NCBI GenBank assembly: GCA_023392615.1 | Contig: JAEVYT010000014.1 | Span: forward strand, 1 to 64,000 | Origin: Bacillota bacterium | GTDB taxonomy: Bacteria > Bacillota > Clostridia > Lachnospirales > Lachnospiraceae | Length of the DNA stretch: 64,000 bases | Direction: 5' to 3' | Translations under genes and position numbers: made by a program | Notes under the pieces: generated by a model | The model's input: the letters and a program-made list of their open reading frames with translations, nothing else | What the model was told of the DNA's origin: nothing | The model's database searches: none | Shown here: piece after piece, positions 45,212 to 53,885 of the stretch | How the letters are laid out: every line of letters starts with the position of its first letter | Position numbering within the stretch: the first letter of the stretch is position 1

Positions 45212-45880
45212 TTATTGATAGATACCATAGGTTTTATTAACGTCTTGAACGTATATAATTCCTTTTCCCGGTTGATCAATATTCAAATCCTTTATAATAG
45301 AAGATACGATGGCATCGGTCTGATTGACTTCTGAGAGGATGATAACAATTTCTTTTTCCGGCTCGATATCCATTGCAAATAATTTGCTTGTCTCATGTAT
45401 ACCAGACCCTCTACCGTTGATAATTGTTCCACCTTTAGAACCTGATTTTTCAGCAGCTGCTACAACATCCTCTGCTTTTCCTTTTTCAACAATAATAGTA
45501 ATTAATTGATACATTGACTTCTCTTCACCTCTTTCCCTATTTATTCTGTCACATTGATTATTTCGTGTTCCTGCCGCTGAAGTTATCGAGGTAGTAAATG
45601 CAATACCATGGTTTGGTTTATAAAACTTAAACTCTTCATTCATTTTATCCAGTGCACGATAAGCTATTTCCTTTTCAGCAACCATATATAATATTTCTTT
45701 TCTTACATCGGTTAGCCCAATATAGTCCCATATTCGACTGTGAACAGTACCCTTTGCCAAAGAGATTGTGCCACCAAGTACCCCATTGTGCTTTGCCGCC
45801 TTTAATAATTTACTACCCATACCAAAACTGGCAATTACATAGATTAATTCCAAGTTCTTAATATAAATTTTATTATCCAA
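45212..45880 (-). CDS. Tandem PII-like regulatory protein
   Basis: A 222-residue protein with two PII-fold repeats. The first (about 5-105) has GVLGGTISLAKGTVHS; the second (about 123-222) has SGSKGGTIINGRGSGIHE and IEPEKEIVIIL, clear PII features. Neither repeat has the uridylylated T-loop of classical GlnB. PII-fold proteins usually bind nucleotides and control a partner transporter. The start is a TTG at 45880 set eight bases after GGAGG, overlapping the end of the DUF1538 gene by eight bases. Tight coupling suggests it regulates that transporter. Confidence 0.82.
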   Translation of the reverse strand: MDNKIYIKNLELIYVIASFGMGSKLLKAAKHNGVLGGTISLAKGTVHSRIWDYIGLTDVRKEILYMVAEKEIAYRALDKMNEEFKFYKPNHGIAFTTSITSAAGTRNNQCDRINRERGEEKSMYQLITIIVEKGKAEDVVAAAEKSGSKGGTIINGRGSGIHETSKLFAMDIEPEKEIVIILSEVNQTDAIVSSIIKDLNIDQPGKGIIYVQDVNKTYGIYQ

Positions 45881-47360
45881 TCTCTTCACCTCCACCCTTC
45901 CTTGATTTTAATTTAAATATAAATCCCAGGATTTGTAATGCGATTAATGGTGTCATGGCCACCATTGCGATCATTCCAAACCCATCAACTAAGACATTCG
46001 CTCCCTCAATCGCTTCCGCTGCTCCCTGAGCATAAGCTAAAATAAAAGTAGCTGTCATAGGTCCTGAAGCAACACCACCGGAGTCAAACGCGATACCTAC
46101 GAATAGTTTTGGAACGATATAGGTTAAAGCTATTGCAACAAGATAACCAGGTAGAAGGTATTGCCATAATTGTAATTCAGGTATCAGAATTCGAACCATG
46201 GATAATGCAACCGCGATTCCAACTCCAATAGCCAAAGTCACCATAACGATACTTCTCTTTACATATCCACTTGTTACCTCTTCAATCTGATGAGTCAAGA
46301 CATACACCGCCGGTTCCGCTAATATTGTTACTACTCCTAATATGAAACCGATCACTATTACATATCCTTTGTTATTTAGGGATGCAATACTGTGTCCTAC
46401 CGTAGTACCGACATCCATAAAGCCTGCATTCACCCCCACCAAGAATAAGACAAGCCCAATGAAGGTGAAAAGAATACCGAATAGTATTTTTCTTACCTCT
46501 CTCTTATGAAGCTTAAATGATATCCTTTGGAATATTATAAATAATACCAAAATAGGCAATAAAGCAATTATTATTTCGCTCGTAATCTTTGGAAATTCAT
46601 GAACAAAAGGTCCCCATATAGTATCTGAAACTTTCCCCTGATCAAGACTTCCTGTGATTTTATCTGTTTTGGATATAATACTCATAATCATAACTGATAT
46701 AATGGCACCGGTAGATGCAATTGCAACTAATCCAAAACTGTCTTTCTCTGAAGCTTTACTATCCCTTTTTAATTTTGATACACCTAATGCCAATGCTAAT
46801 ATAAATGGAACCGTTAATGCTCCTGTTGTTGCTCCTGAGGCATCGAATGAAATTGCCAAGAATTCCCTTGATGTAAAAATAGCAAGAAGAAATATAATTC
46901 CATATAATGCTGTTAATAATTTGTACAATGGAAAATTATGAACGATACGAATAAGACCGATAGCAAGCATTGCCGCTATACCGATTGATACGACAACAAC
47001 TATACTTCCTTTTGAAATTAAGCCTGAGGTTACAGCATCGACCTGACCTGCTAAAATATGTAGATCCGGTTCCGCTACAGATACAAAAAAACCTAGAATT
47101 AAGCCTGCAACAACTACGAGCCATATTTTATTTGACTTTGCTATTGTTGCTCCCATATTGTTACCAACTGGCGTAATTCCGATATCGACACCGATTAAAA
47201 ATATAGTCAAACCAATAATAATTAGTACGGCACCAATTAAAAAACGAATTAATAATGGCAATGCCATAGGCGTTAATGTAAAATTCAGAATCAACACAAT
47301 TATAGTGATCGGGAGTACTGAAGTTAAAACTTCTTTAAATTTTTCGATAAAAACTGTCAA
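45873..47360 (-). CDS. Duplicated DUF1538 membrane transporter, UmpAB-like
   Basis: A 495-residue integral membrane protein made of two DUF1538 repeats. The halves match: GLILGFFVSVAEPDLHILAG and GFILGVVTILAEPAVYVLTH; SFDASGATTGALTVPFILA and AFDSGGVASGPMTATFILA. From memory, the two-gene UmpAB pair of Halomonas zincidurans with this domain was reported as a Na+(K+)/H+ antiporter, so a fused cation antiporter is plausible. The start is TTG after AAGGAAGGAAACTAT. It is cotranscribed with the tandem PII protein. Confidence 0.8.
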   Translation of the reverse strand: MTVFIEKFKEVLTSVLPITIIVLILNFTLTPMALPLLIRFLIGAVLIIIGLTIFLIGVDIGITPVGNNMGATIAKSNKIWLVVVAGLILGFFVSVAEPDLHILAGQVDAVTSGLISKGSIVVVVSIGIAAMLAIGLIRIVHNFPLYKLLTALYGIIFLLAIFTSREFLAISFDASGATTGALTVPFILALALGVSKLKRDSKASEKDSFGLVAIASTGAIISVMIMSIISKTDKITGSLDQGKVSDTIWGPFVHEFPKITSEIIIALLPILVLFIIFQRISFKLHKREVRKILFGILFTFIGLVLFLVGVNAGFMDVGTTVGHSIASLNNKGYVIVIGFILGVVTILAEPAVYVLTHQIEEVTSGYVKRSIVMVTLAIGVGIAVALSMVRILIPELQLWQYLLPGYLVAIALTYIVPKLFVGIAFDSGGVASGPMTATFILAYAQGAAEAIEGANVLVDGFGMIAMVAMTPLIALQILGFIFKLKSRKGGGEEIG

Positions 47361-47676
47361 ATAGTTTCCTTCCTTTCTTATTAAGTTGTGTGGTTTTGAA
47401 TTCGCATTATGTAAATTACAAATTCAATTATTTAAATTACGAGCAATTGATTTCTTATCTATATAATTATTAACCTCCAATTTCATTTACATCCAACATA
47501 TTAATTGCTCCTTTATCAACGTTCTTAACCACGTTGTTAATACCATTGTATTATGGCAATCCCCTCTACGTCAAACTACTCCATATAAAACCTTTATAAA
47601 CAATTTATAAAATCTACAACTTGCCTCAAAAAATATTTTGCCATAAATAAATATAAGTTTTTGAGAAATACATAAC
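47361..47676. other. Leader region of the DUF1538-PII operon
   Basis: A gene-free stretch. On the minus strand TTGACG with TAATAC 15 bp later (near 47545-47570) is a weak promoter candidate. A ten-codon frame (47470-47499) encoding MLDVNEIGG has a good AAGGAG site and may be a leader peptide. No known riboswitch fold was recognised. Confidence 0.35.
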
Positions 47677-47726
47677 AAAAAAGGTTGCTAAAAACATCTC
47701 CCATTGGATAAACATTTTTAGCAACC
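47677..47726 (-). terminator. Rho-independent terminator of ferritin gene
   Basis: A perfect 12-bp stem (GGTTGCTAAAAA / TTTTTAGCAACC), with a 20-nt loop and six T residues on the minus strand, lies 15 bp after the ferritin stop codon. Confidence 0.88.
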
Positions 47727-47741
47727 AAATAATTATCATCG

Positions 47742-48254
47742 TTATATTACTAATGACGGTGGTGCATAGATACGTGATTTCAATTCACTATCCAACATAT
47801 AAAGTCCCTTTGAATCAGAGCCGAATAAGTCAAATTTCTTTATATTATCATCCGCGTTTTTCTCTTCTTCACCCTGCTCTTTTATAAACCAGTCTAAGAA
47901 CTGCATTGTGCGAAAATCTTTGTTCTTATAAGCCTCTTCATAAATCTCATTAATGGATGCCGTGATAAACTGTTCATGTTCAAAAGATGCAACCAAAGGC
48001 TCACGGAAATCATTATACTTCTGGTTTGGTCCATCAATTGATGTAAATGTCACTTTTTCACCATTATTTAATAAGTACTTGCGAAATAAAAGCGCATGAT
48101 CCTTCTCTTCCTGAGTTTGTACAAAAAACCAGTTTTCAAATCCCTCAAGACTCTGATCTGCATAATAGTTAGCAATATCAAGGTAAAGATAGGAAGAGTA
48201 AAACTCTTTATTGATTTGGTCATTAAGTAATTTTGCAACATTTTTGTTTAGCAT
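47742..48254 (-). CDS. ftnA: Ferritin
   Basis: A 170-residue non-haem ferritin. The ferroxidase ligands are in NKEFYSSYLYLDIANYY and TQEEKDHALLFRKYLL, and the later helix has FIKEQGEEEKNADD. Length and order match FtnA of clostridia and E. coli. It oxidises and stores iron in a 24-mer shell. Monocistronic, with a terminator just after it; AAGGAGGATGAATT precedes the ATG. The next gene upstream is a peroxiredoxin. Confidence 0.95.
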   Translation of the reverse strand: MLNKNVAKLLNDQINKEFYSSYLYLDIANYYADQSLEGFENWFFVQTQEEKDHALLFRKYLLNNGEKVTFTSIDGPNQKYNDFREPLVASFEHEQFITASINEIYEEAYKNKDFRTMQFLDWFIKEQGEEEKNADDNIKKFDLFGSDSKGLYMLDSELKSRIYAPPSLVI

Positions 48255-48311
48255 AATTCATCCTCCTTAAATTATATATATTATTCCATATACCTGAATA
48301 CATGCTGATTA

Positions 48312-48764
48312 TTAAAGCTCATTCAACATATCTTCAGGATTTTTTTCTGCATTAACCTTTGTTACTGCTTTTATAATAACCCCATCTTCACTAATAAGAT
48401 AGGTTGTTCTGACTACTCCCATTGTCTTCTTTCCATACATATTCTTTTCTTGCCATACGTCATATAATTGAATAGCCTCCAACTCTGGATCTGCCAATAA
48501 CGTGAATGTTAGATTGTATTTGTCTGCAAATTTTCTATGGGATTCTACGCTGTCTTTGCTAACTCCGATAACTACTGCTCCTTTTTCCCTAAAATCCGGT
48601 TGAAGTATTCCAAATCCACAAGCTTGCTTCGTGCATCCAGGCGTATCATCCTTCGGATAAAAATATAGAATTACTTTTTTCCCTCTAAAGCTTGATAAAG
48701 TAATATTTTCACCATCTTGGTTTAGTAGCGTAAAATCTGGTGCAATACTTCCTATTTGTAACAT
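48312..48764 (-). CDS. bcp: Thioredoxin-dependent peroxiredoxin (Bcp/PrxQ)
   Basis: A 150-residue peroxiredoxin of the Bcp/PrxQ type. Peroxidatic cysteine lies in PKDDTPGCTKQACGFG, with a second cysteine five residues later, the usual PrxQ arrangement. It reduces hydroperoxides with thioredoxin. The start at 48764 is preceded by AGGAGG eight bases away; frames starting at 48770 or 48773 are too close to that site. Its position next to ferritin fits oxidative-stress protection. Confidence 0.93.
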   Translation of the reverse strand: MLQIGSIAPDFTLLNQDGENITLSSFRGKKVILYFYPKDDTPGCTKQACGFGILQPDFREKGAVVIGVSKDSVESHRKFADKYNLTFTLLADPELEAIQLYDVWQEKNMYGKKTMGVVRTTYLISEDGVIIKAVTKVNAEKNPEDMLNEL

Positions 48765-48803
48765 ACCCATCACCTCCTAAATTATCCATCTCTAAATCTA
48801 TCA

Positions 48804-50096
48804 TTACATAACTGATCTGTTTCTACCGTTTTTTTTCGCCTCATACAATTTACTATCTGCTTTTTCTATTAATTCATTTACTGTTTCTCCTCTATATACA
48901 CCAACACCTATACTTATCGAAAAACGAATATTGTCTATGAACACCTTGTCTTCCACTGATTTTCTTATAAGTTCTGCAATTTGATACCCTTCTTTTAACT
49001 CTGTATTACGAAGAATAATTAAAAACTCTTCCCCTCCATACCGACCAACTATATCATTTTCGCTTACCTTCTCTTTCAGAATCTGTGATAGTTCTTTCAA
49101 AATCACATCTCCTACGACATGCCCAAAGCTATCATTGATCTTTTTAAAAAAATCGATATCAAGAATCAATATAACAAAAGTAGACTTTTCTTCATACCAC
49201 TTTTCAGTTTCCGCTTCCAAACACTCATATATATATCTATGGTTAAACAATCCGGTTAATCCATCTAAAATTGCTTGATTTTTCAGTATGTGGTTTTGTT
49301 CTTGAAGCTTATCCTCCGCCAATTTCATTTCTCGGAATATTGTATCAAAGGGTTCTTTTAACCCTTTCACTATAAAACTTTTATATATAAAATAGAAGGA
49401 AAATATCTTAAAAAAATGTCCAATCAAATTAGTTATTCCATAATTACTGGTATATGATGTAAATGATAATTCAGATAAAATGGCACAAATCATTGATATA
49501 ATCAAATACATAAAGACTGATTTTTCAAAATACTTTTTCAGTCTTATCAAACTGCTAATTGACAGAACTAATATGAAACAGATAATATATTCACTGAATA
49601 TTTTAAATGTTGTTAATCCAATCCCGTCAACAAAGCACACAGGGAAAATTCTCCAAACAAAGATCGATAATAATATCAAGGATGTTGCTATTAATCCTAT
49701 TACAAAAACAATATATAAATCTATTTTCTTTTTTATTCTAATTGAGTTAAATGCAATTAACAATACAATACTTTCAAAATAACGTGCACTTACCCATAAC
49801 TGGTTTGCATAATAATCATAATCTTTAAATATTCCCATGCCTTTAAATGATAATGTATGGAACAAATCAATTATTCCTATGAACAAATAAGATATTCCAA
49901 TTACAATTAAATAATTATTCTTTAAATACTGATACGAATTCCATGTTATGATAAAAACGGTTATTGCAATAAAAATGCTAAATATTTCAGCCAAGCTATG
50001 GAATAAAAGATAATGGTACATGCTTGTCATATATAAACCAATTAATATAGCAAAAGAAAAAATAAAGTTCATTCTGCTTGCTAATTTATTATTCAT
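48804..50096 (-). CDS. MASE3-GGDEF diguanylate cyclase
   Basis: A 430-residue protein. Residues 1-245 form about seven membrane helices like the MASE3 sensor domain (GIIDLFHTLSFKGMGIF). After a short coiled stretch the GGDEF domain (about 270-430) has DIDFFKKINDSFGHVVGD and GRYGGEEFLIIL. The inhibitory-site position reads SEND rather than RxxD, so feedback binding of cyclic di-GMP there is probably lost. No partner gene is adjacent. GAGGGGGAATTGG precedes the ATG. Confidence 0.9.
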   Translation of the reverse strand: MNNKLASRMNFIFSFAILIGLYMTSMYHYLLFHSLAEIFSIFIAITVFIITWNSYQYLKNNYLIVIGISYLFIGIIDLFHTLSFKGMGIFKDYDYYANQLWVSARYFESIVLLIAFNSIRIKKKIDLYIVFVIGLIATSLILLSIFVWRIFPVCFVDGIGLTTFKIFSEYIICFILVLSISSLIRLKKYFEKSVFMYLIISMICAILSELSFTSYTSNYGITNLIGHFFKIFSFYFIYKSFIVKGLKEPFDTIFREMKLAEDKLQEQNHILKNQAILDGLTGLFNHRYIYECLEAETEKWYEEKSTFVILILDIDFFKKINDSFGHVVGDVILKELSQILKEKVSENDIVGRYGGEEFLIILRNTELKEGYQIAELIRKSVEDKVFIDNIRFSISIGVGVYRGETVNELIEKADSKLYEAKKNGRNRSVM

Positions 50097-50193
50097 CCAA
50101 TTCCCCCTCAGTACATCCCTTTAGTACCTTCCCTTAAGCCATAACTTATGAATTAGTGCTTTGATAATAATTAGTCATCCGAATAATATAAAT

Positions 50194-50233
50194 ATAGGGC
50201 AGATAGCCGTATTTGAAGCGGTTTCTGCCCTAT
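50194..50233 (-). terminator. Hairpin after the Cys-peptide gene
   Basis: A perfect 10-bp inverted repeat (ATAGGGCAGA / TCTGCCCTAT) with a 20-nt loop lies 22 bp after the small gene. On the minus strand it is followed by an AT-rich run with few consecutive T residues, so it is at best a moderate terminator. Confidence 0.5.
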
Positions 50234-50255
50234 GTCAATGCTTATCGCTTAGTTC

Positions 50256-50384
50256 CTATGATTCGTCACATAAAATACAACCACTAGGGAATTCCGCTGA
50301 GCATGCACCTTCTTCCGGAATAGAATATTCCAATAATTCATCTAAAATATCATTCATTCTGGCATTAACATTATCCTTATTCAT
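50256..50384 (-). CDS. 42-residue Cys-containing peptide, unknown function
   Basis: A short gene for an acidic peptide. The N-terminal part (NDILDELLEYSI) could form a helix; the C-terminal end, GACSAEFPSGCILCDES, has three cysteines. The ATG is preceded by GAAGGAGGAATTGCG, and a consensus promoter with a palindrome lies upstream, so it is probably expressed. The leader-then-Cys-core layout recalls peptide natural-product precursors, but no maturation enzyme is nearby; a small metal- or redox-responsive protein is the alternative. I recognise no family. A longer plus-strand frame covers the same DNA but lacks expression signals. Confidence 0.6.
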   Translation of the reverse strand: MNKDNVNARMNDILDELLEYSIPEEGACSAEFPSGCILCDES

Positions 50385-50450
50385 CGCAATTCCTCCTTCA
50401 AAAAATGTATCTATTGATTCTAATAGATAATAATATGTTTAATATTGATA

Positions 50451-50501
50451 ATAGTAATTATTACTATATTTATATTATACATCTATTTATGGGAATTGCA
50501 A
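50451..50501 (-). promoter_or_regulatory. Promoter and Fur/PerR-like palindrome of the Cys-peptide gene
   Basis: TTGCAA (50496-50501) and TATAAT (50474-50479) are 16 bp apart on the minus strand. The perfect 17-bp palindrome ATAGTAATTATTACTAT (50451-50467) covers the predicted start of transcription. By my count it matches 11 of 15 positions of a PerR-type box, suggesting a Fur-family repressor; this is inference. Confidence 0.6.
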
Positions 50502-50544
50502 GCATTTTTTTAATAAAGATTATATTTTTTTATATGTTTCTTCA

Positions 50545-51807
50545 CTAACTTAAAAAGCTAGCAAACAGCATTACATTCAGTATTGATATAATGGCACCAA
50601 TGGTACATAGTGCTACATTGTGCCGTAAGGAATTCTTATATTTACCCATAACCTTTTTGGAAGAGGTTAAATAAATCTGTAAAAATACTGTTATCGGCAA
50701 CTGTATACTCAATAGCATCTGTGAATAAACCAAACCTTGGAACGGATTAGATATCACGAAGATAATCAAAGTAGCAAAAATTAAAGTTACCCCAACTCCC
50801 ACTTTTGAATGGAAATCCTTAATATCATATGGTTCTTTAAAGATACCGGCAACAATACTGCCCCCGGAGATTCCTGCTGTAATTGTTGAAGATAAACCGG
50901 AAAAAAGTAAGGCTACACCAAAGACGATTCCTGCCCCACCACCAAGGAGAGGAGTTAATAAATTCTGAGCCTGCTCTAATTCGGTAACCTTCTGATGATT
51001 TGCAAAAAATGTTGCCGCCGCAAGGATAATCATGGAACTGTTAATTGCCCAACCAATCAGCATCGATAAAAGAGTATCTGTAAATTCATATTTTAACTGC
51101 TTTTTTATAACTGCTTCATCTTCTTTATTAAATTCCCTACTCTGAATTATCTCAGAGTGAAGAAACAGATTATGTGGCATAACTACTGCACCAAGCACAG
51201 ACATTATTATCGGGATGGAGTTTTGAGGAATACTTACAGTAAACCATCCGTGAACTGCTTCATTCCAATTTACATGAACAATTGATAATTCATACAAAAA
51301 AGAGAAACCAATAATAGATACAAACCCAATAATAAGTTTTTCAAGCCTTTTATAAGAATTTGCAAACAGCATCCATATTACCAAAACGAGAACCATTAAC
51401 GCCCCCACTTTGATCGGAATTTTGAACAACAAGTTAAGTGCTATTGCTCCACCTAAAATTTCAGCCATAGCTGTGGATATGGATGCTATAACTGCTGTCG
51501 AAAGCACCGTTCTACTTACCCACGGTTTTAAGTTTTTTGTAGCAGCCTCCGCCAAACAATCGCCTGTTACAATCCCAAGATGGGCAACATTATGCTGGAG
51601 TAATATAAGCATAATCGTTGATAACGTTACCATCCATAAAAGTTTGTATCCGTAGTCTGAACCTGCTGCGATATTCGAAGCCCAATTTCCTGGGTCAATA
51701 AAACCTACTGTAACCAGTAACCCCGGTCCAATATATTTAAACAATTCCTTCACACTTAATCTTGGATTATGTTGCTTTGTACTAAATTTATCTTTAATCC
51801 AACTCAT
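50545..51807 (-). CDS. mntH: Nramp-family divalent metal transporter
   Basis: A 420-residue transporter with about eleven membrane helices. The metal site is visible as GFIDPGNWASNIAAGSDYG in helix 1 and VMPHNLFLHSE in helix 6; both carry the expected DPGN and MPH motifs. It should import Mn2+ or Fe2+ with protons. Transcribed alone from a promoter containing a palindromic operator. AAAGGAGGATTTT precedes the ATG. No strong terminator was seen between it and the Cys-peptide gene. Confidence 0.93.
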   Translation of the reverse strand: MSWIKDKFSTKQHNPRLSVKELFKYIGPGLLVTVGFIDPGNWASNIAAGSDYGYKLLWMVTLSTIMLILLQHNVAHLGIVTGDCLAEAATKNLKPWVSRTVLSTAVIASISTAMAEILGGAIALNLLFKIPIKVGALMVLVLVIWMLFANSYKRLEKLIIGFVSIIGFSFLYELSIVHVNWNEAVHGWFTVSIPQNSIPIIMSVLGAVVMPHNLFLHSEIIQSREFNKEDEAVIKKQLKYEFTDTLLSMLIGWAINSSMIILAAATFFANHQKVTELEQAQNLLTPLLGGGAGIVFGVALLFSGLSSTITAGISGGSIVAGIFKEPYDIKDFHSKVGVGVTLIFATLIIFVISNPFQGLVYSQMLLSIQLPITVFLQIYLTSSKKVMGKYKNSLRHNVALCTIGAIISILNVMLFASFLS

Positions 51808-51882
51808 AAAATCCTCCTTTGCACAAACATAAGGGATATCTTCTTTAAAACACTGCCCTACGAATTAAATATTTTTTGTCTT

Positions 51883-51915
51883 ATTATAACAAAACTTGTA
51901 GAAAGTAACAAGTTT
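51883..51915 (-). promoter_or_regulatory. mntH promoter with embedded operator
   Basis: On the minus strand TTGTTA (51906-51911), a 17-bp spacer and TATAAT (51883-51888) form a strong promoter. An inverted repeat AAACTTGT/ACAAGTTT (51892-51915) with an 8-bp gap overlaps the -35 box and the spacer. A repressor such as MntR or another metal sensor bound there would block RNA polymerase. The regulator is not in the window. Confidence 0.7.
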
Positions 51916-51941
51916 GTTCGAAGTAAAGCTTCATACTATAA

Positions 51942-51969
51942 AAATAGAGATGCCCTATTCAAGGCATCT
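51942..51969 (-). terminator. Terminator of the YczE/YitT-like gene
   Basis: AGATGCC/GGCATCT forms a 7-bp stem with an 8-nt loop, followed on the minus strand by CTATTTTTATAG. It lies about 55 bp after the stop of 52023-52643 and just upstream of the mntH promoter. The plus strand also has a T-rich tail. Confidence 0.65.
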
Positions 51970-52022
51970 TTATTTTTATCATCATTTTATATTTTATGTA
52001 CATATCAACAACTTATTACAAA

Positions 52023-52643
52023 TCAATCTTGTTTCACTTTGCCATAACGGAATGGAATTGAGATCCTTCTGTTGAATATTGCAATTATCGGTCCCATAAA
52101 AAATGCAGTAAACAATGTTCCGACACCAACTGTAGCACCAAGTGCAAAGCCTACAGCAGTACATATAATATCCGTACCAATTCTGCAATATTGGAATTTG
52201 GCTATCTTCTTTTCTGACATAATCAGAGCAACCGCATCATAGGTTGACACTCCCAAATCACCAATAAAATAGAGGGAAGATCCAAAACACATAATTATAA
52301 TTCCAACAACTAAAAATACAATCTTTAATAATAGAGTCGGTTCTGGAATCAAAGTGTCAAATAACCATGAGGAAAACTGTACTACATATCCTAATAAAAA
52401 GATATTAATTACTGTTCCAAGTCCTATCTTCTTCTTATTAATAAAGAAGATTGCAATTAACATTAATAAATTTAATAAGGAATAAAATGTTCCGTATCCA
52501 ATCGAGAATTTGTTCCATATACCATGTGCTAGAACCTGAAATGGATCCATTCCAAAACGAGTAAAATTGAACATACCAACGCTAAATCCTGCAATTAGTA
52601 CACCAAACACTGTCATTATAATTCTTCTGCTCTTTTCTTTCAT
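52023..52643 (-). CDS. YczE/YitT-family membrane protein
   Basis: A 206-residue protein with five or six membrane segments. GFSVGMFNFTRFGMDPFQVLAHG near the start and YFIGDLGVSTYDAVALIM in the middle are typical of the YczE/YyaS/YitT group. No transport function is firmly known for the family. It is transcribed alone, with AAGGAGAGACAACAG before the ATG. The 242 bp upstream are AT-rich with nothing recognisable. Confidence 0.78.
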   Translation of the reverse strand: MKEKSRRIIMTVFGVLIAGFSVGMFNFTRFGMDPFQVLAHGIWNKFSIGYGTFYSLLNLLMLIAIFFINKKKIGLGTVINIFLLGYVVQFSSWLFDTLIPEPTLLLKIVFLVVGIIIMCFGSSLYFIGDLGVSTYDAVALIMSEKKIAKFQYCRIGTDIICTAVGFALGATVGVGTLFTAFFMGPIIAIFNRRISIPFRYGKVKQD

Positions 52644-52885
52644 CTGTTGTCTCTCCTTGATGTTATATCATTCATGTCATTATCAACGTTTAAATATCAC
52701 ATATACACAACAGTTTACCAAATATAATATAACTTGTCATCTTTTTTAATTACCAAGTATATTAGAATCATAGCAAGATGATTACAAATATAAACTCAAA
52801 AAAATGATTTCTCATTTTATGGTGACAAGGATATTTATGACAACGTATATGAAAACCTCTCTTGAAATTTAAAATTATAATTCGG

Positions 52886-53785
52886 TCATAATAATAAATA
52901 TAAGTTTCTTGATAACATAGGATAATATCGATTAAGATTCCATTCTATCAGTTTTTCTTGCAGCGGCTGTGCCAGCTCCTCAAACTTCTTATTCATTAAT
53001 ACTTCTTGGGTTTCTTGTGCTGTTAGCCTACCAATACGCTCTCTGTTCCAGAGACCATTATTCTCCGGACATTTCACTTGACAGTAATTACAACCAATGA
53101 TGCAATTATGAAATTCTTCCTTAATCCAATCCGGAAATTCTCCTTCTGTTTCATTATAGAATGTAATGCATCGATCCCAGTCAATTCTTTCTTGATCTCT
53201 TCTAATTGCTCCGGTTGGGCACTGTGTCATACACACCCTACACTTTTCACAGCGTTCCAGCCTCATAGTACCGACTAATGGAACCTCCTCTGTAGAAATC
53301 AAATTCGATGCAAATACTGTAAGTCTATGACAAGTTCCCATTCCTTCAACATATAACAGATTATTTCTTCCGTATTTTCCAAATCCACTTATCCCACCCA
53401 TTATCTTTTTCGGCAGTACCACCGGATAGGAATGTAGATTATTGGGTACAAATATCTCCTCCACGATATTTTTAATATCGCATAACTGTTGATCTCTTTT
53501 ATAATAAATTGGCGGAATATCCGCTTCTATGATGACCCCGTCTTTTTCTACTTCAATAAAGGTTGGGGGAGAAGGTAATGCAATGATAATCAGAGAGTTG
53601 ATATGTTCCAGATTAAAATCAAAATATCGATCTAGCATCTGTTGATACATCTTTGAACCTGATAAATCTTTCAAGCTATAATCCCATTCGAGTTGAAGGG
53701 ACTGCATCACACTAATAGGAAGAACTTTTATCTTTCCACCGATTTTATGAATCTCATCCTGTAATCTGTTGATAACATTATCCAT
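52886..53785 (-). CDS. QueG-like 4Fe-4S protein
   Basis: A 299-residue protein with two iron-sulfur motifs, CEKCRVCMTQCPTGAI near residue 180 and CNYCQVKCPENNGLW near residue 235. The arrangement resembles the C-terminal half of epoxyqueuosine reductase QueG, and FGKYGRNNLLYVEGMGTC recalls its substrate region, but the protein is shorter than QueG and lacks its C-terminal repeats. It may reduce a different substrate. Start at ATG 53785 with GGGGAG seven bases upstream. The leader carries three copies of a 14-bp repeat. Confidence 0.72.
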   Translation of the reverse strand: MDNVINRLQDEIHKIGGKIKVLPISVMQSLQLEWDYSLKDLSGSKMYQQMLDRYFDFNLEHINSLIIIALPSPPTFIEVEKDGVIIEADIPPIYYKRDQQLCDIKNIVEEIFVPNNLHSYPVVLPKKIMGGISGFGKYGRNNLLYVEGMGTCHRLTVFASNLISTEEVPLVGTMRLERCEKCRVCMTQCPTGAIRRDQERIDWDRCITFYNETEGEFPDWIKEEFHNCIIGCNYCQVKCPENNGLWNRERIGRLTAQETQEVLMNKKFEELAQPLQEKLIEWNLNRYYPMLSRNLYLLL

Positions 53786-53798
53786 CACTTTACTCCCC

Positions 53799-53838
53799 TT
53801 CCCTATTATTTTTCCCTATTATTTTTTCCCTATCTATT
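53799..53838. repeat. Three short tandem repeats in a gene leader
   Basis: TTCCCTATTATTT recurs at 53799, 53812 and, in altered form, 53826. On the minus strand this gives repeated GGGAAAAATAATA units just upstream of the ribosome site of the QueG-like gene. Such repeats can change copy number by slippage. Confidence 0.6.
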
Positions 53839-53885
53839 AATCATTTTGATACAATAGATGACAAATGAGTGTTTTTATTATTATT

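Noticed and set aside
50161..50430. Plus-strand 89-codon frame
   Set aside because: It lies antisense to the 42-residue Cys-peptide gene, has no ribosome site, and the minus strand carries a full set of expression signals.
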